DNA of 26,204 nucleotides, taken from NCBI GenBank assembly GCA_043805315.1, contig JAZDID010000029.1:1-26204 (forward strand). The letters run 5' to 3'. A model generated the notes under the pieces. It saw only the letters and a list, made by a program, of their open reading frames with translations, did no database searches and was not told where the DNA came from. Position numbers and translations under genes: made by a program. This DNA is from JAHJEM01 sp043805315 (GTDB lineage Archaea; Nanobdellota; Nanobdellia; Woesearchaeales; JAHJEM01). Shown in pieces: positions 22,419-26,204 of this stretch. The stretch's first letter is position 1. Each line of letters opens with the position of its first letter.

Positions 22419-23465
22419 CTAGTTTTTCTTCTTCATCAACAGCAGCCATCCGAAAATTCCAAGAATGATGGTCATAAGCAAAAGCAGGAGATGCGAGTTC
22501 AGTCCTGAGATGATCGCAGTGCTCTTGTCCATGCCAAGCAGGACAAAGCCAAGTGCCCAGAACCCTTCATAGGTGCCAAAGCCTGCAAGCCCCTGAATAG
22601 GCAGGTTGCTCAAAAGGACCTGGAAGGTGATCGCAAGGAGCGTCTTGGTGAAGGGAAACGCAATGCCCATGCTGACAAGAAATATCTGGAGGTTGATGAC
22701 TCCAAGAAACCAGGTTATGAGAGAAAGGAAAAAAAGATTGACAAGGATAGTGGCTTTCTGCAGATGAGCCATTTCCTGGGAGACCAGCTCTGCCTTGAAG
22801 AGGAACTTTGCACAGGCCGAGTTCTTGGTGTTCAGCGGAACAATACGGCTCAGGATGCGTTTCAGAATGCCGAGGAGCTGCGCAGGGAAAAAGATGATGG
22901 CAAAGAGAGCAAATATCATGAGAACGAAGGCAATGATGATCAGGATATAGGCCAAAGGAGGCAAGCGGAACGCCTCTCCCACCAGGAGCAGCCCGAGGAA
23001 AAAGAGGATGACCAGGCTCACAAAGTCAAACAGCCTGAGGATAATAAGATACGAGAGGGAATTCCTGAGCTTTATCCCTTTTTTCTTCAACAGGTAGGGC
23101 ATGCCAAATTCTCCGAGCCTGAACGGAAGGAGATTGATGAACATGGAGGAAAAGCCCATCATGCTGAATGAATCTTTGAGCGAGATGACGTTCTTCAGGA
23201 TGACTCTCCACCGTATTCCCTTGAGCCATGTCGTGAAGATATAGAGCAGGAAGGCAACGAGCAACCACGAAAGGCTGATATTGCCCAAAACCGTGAATGC
23301 CTCGGTAAGGGAGATTTTTGAGACGAGAAAATAGATGAGGAGCGCAGCAAGGATGAGAGAGAACGCAAGCTGGAGTACGCGCCATTTTGTGAAGATACGC
23401 TTGCTCGCGGAATGCGCTCTGTTCGCGGAATGCGTGCGCACAGCGGCCGGTCTTTTTTTCTGCAT
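22419..23465 (-). CDS. LPG-synthase-TM/AglD-like (UPF0104) integral membrane protein
   Basis: A 348-residue protein with about eight membrane helices after a basic N-terminus (about 1-28). It has the layout of the lysylphosphatidylglycerol synthase TM region / AglD / UPF0104 family: WRVLQLAFSLILAALLIYFLV, then SWLLVAFLLYIFTTWLKGIRWRVIL, FINLLPFRLGEFGMPYLLKKK (the conserved NxxPxRxGExxxxxLL motif) and LSNLPIQGLAGFGTYEGFWALG near the end. Members act in envelope lipid or glycan processing, possibly as flippases; the exact role is unknown. The ATG at 23465 lies about 28 nt from AGATATAAAG (plus 23488-23498). It is divergent from the methyltransferase. Confidence 0.85.
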   Translation of the reverse strand: MQKKRPAAVRTHSANRAHSASKRIFTKWRVLQLAFSLILAALLIYFLVSKISLTEAFTVLGNISLSWLLVAFLLYIFTTWLKGIRWRVILKNVISLKDSFSMMGFSSMFINLLPFRLGEFGMPYLLKKKGIKLRNSLSYLIILRLFDFVSLVILFFLGLLLVGEAFRLPPLAYILIIIAFVLMIFALFAIIFFPAQLLGILKRILSRIVPLNTKNSACAKFLFKAELVSQEMAHLQKATILVNLFFLSLITWFLGVINLQIFLVSMGIAFPFTKTLLAITFQVLLSNLPIQGLAGFGTYEGFWALGFVLLGMDKSTAIISGLNSHLLLLLMTIILGIFGWLLLMKKKN

Positions 23466-23487
23466 GCACGAATGGCATATTCTCCCC

Positions 23488-23525
23488 TCTTTATATCTTT
23501 TTTGATTGAAAACAACATTTATAAA
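23488..23525. promoter_or_regulatory. Back-to-back TATA boxes of a divergent promoter pair
   Basis: Minus strand: AGATATAAAG at 23488-23498, 28 nt before the ATG at 23465. Plus strand: TTTATAAA at 23518-23525, 27 nt before the ATG at 23548. Both genes appear leaderless, and the plus-strand box rules out the upstream in-frame ATG at 23506. Confidence 0.6.
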
Positions 23526-23547
23526 GATTCACTTCCCCCTGCGTGGA

Positions 23548-24297
23548 ATGCCAAAGAAAAAACAGTCAGCTGATTATGATGCTGTCTGGAAAGAAGACTG
23601 GCGAGATATCACTGCATACGGCCCAAGCTATCAGACCAGATACCGGCTCATCAGGAAACTGATAAAAAAATACAACCTGACCAGAGGAGACCTGCTTGAT
23701 GCTGGCTGCGGCGACGGATCCCTGCTTGTGAAATTGCATCAGGACTGGCCGCATCTCCGAGTACACGGGTTTGACATATCAGGAGAAGTGATACAGGAGA
23801 ACAAGAAAAAGATCGATCTCACGATAGGGGATCTCAGCAGGAAAAACACATTGCCCGGAAAGAAATTTGACATCATCATCTGCTCAGAGGTGCTCGAGCA
23901 TATCAAGGAATACAGGAAGGCAATCGCCAACCTTTCCGCATTGCTCAAGAAAAGAGGCTATCTCATCATCACGTCGCCGTACAGGATGAAGCAGTGGACG
24001 CCGCATGACGATTACGCGCGCCATGTGCGGAGATGGGAGGATGGCCAGCTGGAAAAAGAGCTTGAGAGGAATAACATCACCATTCTTGAATCATTTAGCT
24101 GGGGGCGGATGATCTATCGCATGTACTATACCGCATTCCTTGCCAGGCAAGACCCGAAAAAGCTTTCCTCTGAGAAATACGCCTTCTTCAAGAGAAAAGT
24201 CTTCGGGCCGGTCCTATATAGGCTCTTCATGCTTGACGACCTCTTCAGGTCAAAGGGCAGGACAGTCATCATCGTCGGAAAAAAGAGGGAGATGTAA
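23548..24297 (+). CDS. Class I SAM-dependent methyltransferase
   Basis: A 249-residue Rossmann-fold methyltransferase. Motif I is LLDAGCGDGSLL (49-60), the acidic end of strand 2 is FDIS (75-78), GDLS (94-97) follows, and motif IV is FDIIICSEVLEHI (107-119), then LLKKRGYLIITSPY. The C-terminal part (HDDYARHVRRW and on) is typical of methyltransferases acting on small molecules, lipids or sugars; the substrate cannot be told. The ATG at 23548 fits the TATA box at 23518-23525. It ends 7 nt from the stop of the convergent lgt gene. The divergent partner is an envelope membrane protein, so a role in envelope lipid or glycan modification is possible (inference). Confidence 0.85.
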   Translation: MPKKKQSADYDAVWKEDWRDITAYGPSYQTRYRLIRKLIKKYNLTRGDLLDAGCGDGSLLVKLHQDWPHLRVHGFDISGEVIQENKKKIDLTIGDLSRKNTLPGKKFDIIICSEVLEHIKEYRKAIANLSALLKKRGYLIITSPYRMKQWTPHDDYARHVRRWEDGQLEKELERNNITILESFSWGRMIYRMYYTAFLARQDPKKLSSEKYAFFKRKVFGPVLYRLFMLDDLFRSKGRTVIIVGKKREM

Positions 24298-24304
24298 GAT
24301 GCTG

Positions 24305-25120
24305 TTATCCTGCTGTTCCTGATTTCTTTCCTGTTTTTCCCAGAATCTTGAACAGGAATATTCCGCCGACGATCGCCATCAGGAGAGACAGCCACTGCGC
24401 CTCTGCGATCCCCGTGCCGAATATTGGCGGCTCGTCGCGGGTGAAGGTGATGAAGAACCGCAGGACACCGTATAACGTCACGAAAAGCCAGAAGAAGAAT
24501 CCGGATGGATATTCTTTCTTCATCCTCTTGAAGGAGTAGAGGATTCCGAAGATGAAAAAGTTCTTCAAGGACTCGTACAGCTGCGAGGGATGCCTGCAGC
24601 CATCTGGAGGATTGGCCAGGTAGGGATTCTGGGAATAGTCCACACACCAGGGAAGGCTTGTTATTTTGCCGTACAATTCACTGTTGATGAAGTTCGCGAT
24701 CCTGCCGAGAGCCAGGGCGATGGCGACAGGAAACACTATCGCGTCAGCGATGTCGTAGAACTTAATCCTGTATTTCCTGCAGAAATACCAGGTAACAACA
24801 ATAGTTCCGACGAGAGCGCCATGGAAACTCAAGCCTCCTTGCCATATCTTGAAGATGTCAAGCAGGTGGCCTTTGTAATAGCTGAACTCGAAGACGAACA
24901 CGTGGAACAGCCTGGCTCCGATGATGTCACCGACGATGAGATAGAGGATGAGGATATCCACGCGCTCTTCAGTGAGGTTCTTGATCCGATTCTTGCGCGC
25001 AAGGCTCCGCAGCACTGCATACACGAGAATGAAGCCGAGCACATAGATCAGGCCGTACCAGCGGATGCCAAAGTCATGGGATATCCTGACGATAAACGGG
25101 CTGATCTTGTGGTAAAACAT
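24305..25120 (-). CDS. lgt: Prolipoprotein diacylglyceryl transferase, bacterial type
   Basis: A 271-residue protein with about seven membrane helices. It moves a diacylglyceryl group from phosphatidylglycerol to the lipobox Cys of prolipoproteins in bacteria. Diagnostic motifs are all present: GIRWYGL (18-24), WQGGLSFHGALVG (93-105, essential His at 100), GRIANFINSELYG (139-151, Arg 140 and Asn 143), HPSQLYE (177-183) and GVLRFFITFTRDEP (218-231, Arg 221). The bacterial length is about 260-290. This enzyme is unexpected in an archaeon, yet two lipobox proteins are encoded 4 kb away. The ATG at 25120 is about 30 nt from ATGTATATTG (plus 25145-25154). The archaeal lipid donor may have an ether glycerol backbone (inference). 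Confidence 0.93.
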   Translation of the reverse strand: MFYHKISPFIVRISHDFGIRWYGLIYVLGFILVYAVLRSLARKNRIKNLTEERVDILILYLIVGDIIGARLFHVFVFEFSYYKGHLLDIFKIWQGGLSFHGALVGTIVVTWYFCRKYRIKFYDIADAIVFPVAIALALGRIANFINSELYGKITSLPWCVDYSQNPYLANPPDGCRHPSQLYESLKNFFIFGILYSFKRMKKEYPSGFFFWLFVTLYGVLRFFITFTRDEPPIFGTGIAEAQWLSLLMAIVGGIFLFKILGKTGKKSGTAG

Positions 25121-25144
25121 CGTGCATCATGCTCCTTGACACAA

Positions 25145-25154
25145 CAATATACAT
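25145..25154 (-). promoter_or_regulatory. TATA box of lgt
   Basis: ATGTATATTG on the minus strand, centred about 30 nt before the lgt ATG. An AAGGAG also lies 11 nt before that ATG, so leadered translation is possible. Confidence 0.4.
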
Positions 25155-25191
25155 AGCAATCTGGCCTGACAATACCGACTGGTTCCTTGAT

Positions 25192-25689
25192 TTACAGCAA
25201 AAACTTCTTGTTGTCGAGCTTGATGAACTCGTCAGCCTCTGCCACGAGCATCTGGCTCGCGGTCTTCTGGAAAGACATGACCTCGACCCTGCAACCCAAT
25301 GACTTGACATGCTTGACCAGCTCAGTGAAGTCCCCGTCTCCAGAGACCAGGACGATGGTGTCGAGTTTCGGAGCGAGCCTGACAAGGTCCATGGCAATGC
25401 CGATATCCCAATCCCCTTTCTTTGCTCCGCCATAGAAAACCTGCAGGTCCTTGGCTTTTACTTCATAGCCGATCTTGGCGAGCGCGTCAAAGAAGTTCTG
25501 CTCTTCCTCGATATCTGCCCTGATCACATAGGCTATCGCCCGGATAAGCTGCCTGCCTGCGACCGCTGTCTGCAGGATGGTTGTGAAATTCACTTTCCTC
25601 TTGTACAGGCTCTTTGCTGAATAATACATGTTGGAGACGTCAATGAAAATCCCTACACGCTGGCTCTTGTGCTTTGAAATGTTGATCAC
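25192..25689 (-). CDS. NYN (LabA/DUF88-like PIN-fold) domain protein
   Basis: A 165-residue single-domain protein of the NYN family, PIN-like metal-dependent RNases. Conserved acidic positions are present: D17 and N20 (GIFIDVSNMYYSAK), D93/D95 and D101 (KKGDWDIGIAMDLVRL), and D118/D120 (VLVSGDGDFTELV); the SF-K-TAS-Q-L..AD-F end is also family-like. RNA turnover or processing is likely; the target is unknown. The only family-length start is the GTG at 25689, which lies inside a GGGGTGAT that looks like a Shine-Dalgarno; with that reading, the codon at normal spacing would be ATT (25680). It lies 38 nt downstream of the small zinc-finger gene, probably in one operon. Confidence 0.87.
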   Translation of the reverse strand: MINISKHKSQRVGIFIDVSNMYYSAKSLYKRKVNFTTILQTAVAGRQLIRAIAYVIRADIEEEQNFFDALAKIGYEVKAKDLQVFYGGAKKGDWDIGIAMDLVRLAPKLDTIVLVSGDGDFTELVKHVKSLGCRVEVMSFQKTASQMLVAEADEFIKLDNKKFLL

Positions 25690-25727
25690 CCCTCAAAACG
25701 ATTTTAAGACATCACAGTGCCTTCATA

Positions 25728-25934
25728 TCACACTGCCTTTAATCTCTCTTTTCTCATTTTCAGATGTTTTCTCTGGAAAAGCATGTTGCAGCTCTTGCAG
25801 AAGAACAGGTACTTGTCATTGCCTTTCACCAAGCCCTCGCAGATCGGGCAGCCGCTCTCGAATGTCTCGACAAGCGAGGACAAGTCAGCTTTCAGTGCAG
25901 ATTCTTGCTGGCGCATGAGCTCAAATCCCTCCAT
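25728..25934 (-). CDS. Small zinc-finger protein
   Basis: A 68-residue protein. An N-terminal helix (MEGFELMRQQESALKADLSSLVETF) is followed by a zinc-ribbon-like pair, C29-P-I-C32 and C46-K-S-C49, then a basic tail (FQRKHLKMRKERLKAV). It looks like a single-zinc nucleic-acid-binding or adaptor protein. Support for a real gene: TTTATAAA at plus 25957-25965 is centred 27 nt before the ATG at 25934, and the NYN gene follows closely on the same strand. No exact family is recognised. Confidence 0.7.
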   Translation of the reverse strand: MEGFELMRQQESALKADLSSLVETFESGCPICEGLVKGNDKYLFFCKSCNMLFQRKHLKMRKERLKAV

Positions 25935-25956
25935 GGATCAGTACATCCTGAGCTTA

Positions 25957-25965
25957 TTTATAAAA
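25957..25965 (-). promoter_or_regulatory. TATA box of the zinc-finger/NYN operon
   Basis: CTTTTATAAATAAG on the minus strand, centred 27 nt before the ATG at 25934. Confidence 0.6.
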
Positions 25966-25995
25966 GTTGTCTTTGAAGGAGAAGTATTGATATTG

Positions 25996-26003
25996 TTTAT
26001 ATT
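25996..26003 (+). promoter_or_regulatory. TATA box for structured RNA copy B
   Basis: TTTATATT predicts a start at about 26026, four nt before the first base of the outer helix of copy B. No protein start follows, so the box fits an RNA gene. Confidence 0.45.
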
Positions 26004-26025
26004 GGACTAATTTCTCTCAATGCGC

Positions 26026-26139
26026 CTATGGTGGCGGTGCGACGGCCAAAAACTGCTTTCCGAATTTATCTCGCAAGAAGCAGTTTTTGTCCTACGTGAC
26101 AGCCCGGAGGGCGCAACCCCAGTCACGTCGCACGCCACC
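26026..26139 (+). ncRNA. Structured RNA/repeat element, copy B
   Basis: The outer helix pairs 26030-26036 with 26133-26139 (GGTGGCG/CGCCACC) and continues, after a bulged G, as 26038-26043 with 26127-26132. A 12-bp AT-rich hairpin (26047-26058/26078-26089) is flanked by GGCC and GTCCTACG. A second arm, 26094-26100 with 26122-26128 (ACGTGAC/GTCACGT), shares two bases with the outer helix and holds a GCCC-GGA-GGGC hairpin and a CCCC run. Motif order and pairing match copy A read on the minus strand. The upstream TATA box is well placed. A G/C hairpin (26155-26166) and a T-run (26188-26194) lie downstream as a possible terminator. I do not recognise the family. Confidence 0.55.
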
Positions 26140-26167
26140 ACGGCGCAGACCCGACGGGGGTTGCCCC
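26132..26167 (-). repeat. Partial third copy of the structured element (copy C)
   Basis: The plus strand here (ACGCCACC, GCGCAGAC, CGAC, GGGGG, TGCCCC) matches positions 1-36 of the window with only a few differences and single-base gaps. It is therefore in the orientation of copy A, opposite to copy B, with which it shares the CGCCACC of the outer helix. The rest of the element is not recognisable before the window ends, so the copy is cut off or degenerate. Confidence 0.45.
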
Positions 26168-26204
26168 TGACCTTTACCCACATCTTATTTTTTTCTTATG
26201 AGGA

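Noticed and set aside
26026..26204. Integron attC-type recombination sites
   Set aside because: The elements are palindromic and of similar size, but the GTTRRRY/RYYYAAC end boxes are absent and no integrase gene is present.
1..26204. tRNA or rRNA genes
   Set aside because: No cloverleaf with a GTTC-type T loop and no rRNA core motif was seen by eye on either strand; a tRNAscan or Rfam scan would be decisive.

Overview
The window looks like a chromosomal segment of a DPANN-type archaeon, Woesearchaeota/Pacearchaeota-like by gene style. It carries archaeal/eukaryotic-type ribosomal proteins (S19e, L39e, L31e), a short archaeal-type triosephosphate isomerase, and pilin-like proteins with a KKG/KRG + 'SVN/AVN' N-terminus. 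About ten genes have a TATA box centred roughly 24-28 nt before the start codon, which implies leaderless mRNAs. Most of the rest use a GGTGAT-type Shine-Dalgarno. The lineage is inferred; no 16S or other marker is present.

Layout. Positions 1-393 hold no protein gene but are densely structured: a 108-nt multi-branched element, a three-way-junction element and a run of perfect hairpins. Next come an S30AE/HPF-like gene and, convergent to it, the S19e-L39e-L31e operon (723-1904, minus). Positions 2204-5340 look accessory: two minus-strand genes of unknown function diverge from a HEPN-MNT pair whose promoter lies inside a 36-bp dyad. Positions 5452-6911 hold two pilin-like proteins around a small two-helix membrane protein. 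Positions 7198-18798 encode one 3866-residue secreted protein built of right-handed beta-helix modules, a beta-propeller-like region, CARDB domains and calcium-binding repeats. It is followed by two coupled lipoprotein genes (19018-21020): a TIM-barrel hydrolase-like protein and a beta-propeller-like protein.

Positions 21071-25934 are mostly housekeeping or envelope genes: tpiA, a B-box-like zinc protein, an LPG-synthase/AglD-like membrane protein, a SAM methyltransferase, a bacterial-type Lgt, an NYN nuclease-like protein and a small zinc-finger protein. The right end (26026-26204) carries a second copy of the structured element seen at the left end, in the opposite orientation, with its own TATA box, plus part of a third copy.

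The genes suggest a cell investing heavily in its surface: pilins, a giant adhesin-like protein and lipoproteins, with the lipid-modifying enzyme Lgt encoded nearby. The strongest candidate for something undescribed is the structured RNA/repeat family at both ends. Its helices are kept while the hairpin sequences change, and short motifs (GGCCA, GTCCTACG) are invariant. Next in interest are the two-gene unknown operon beside HEPN-MNT and the archaeal Lgt/lipoprotein pairing.
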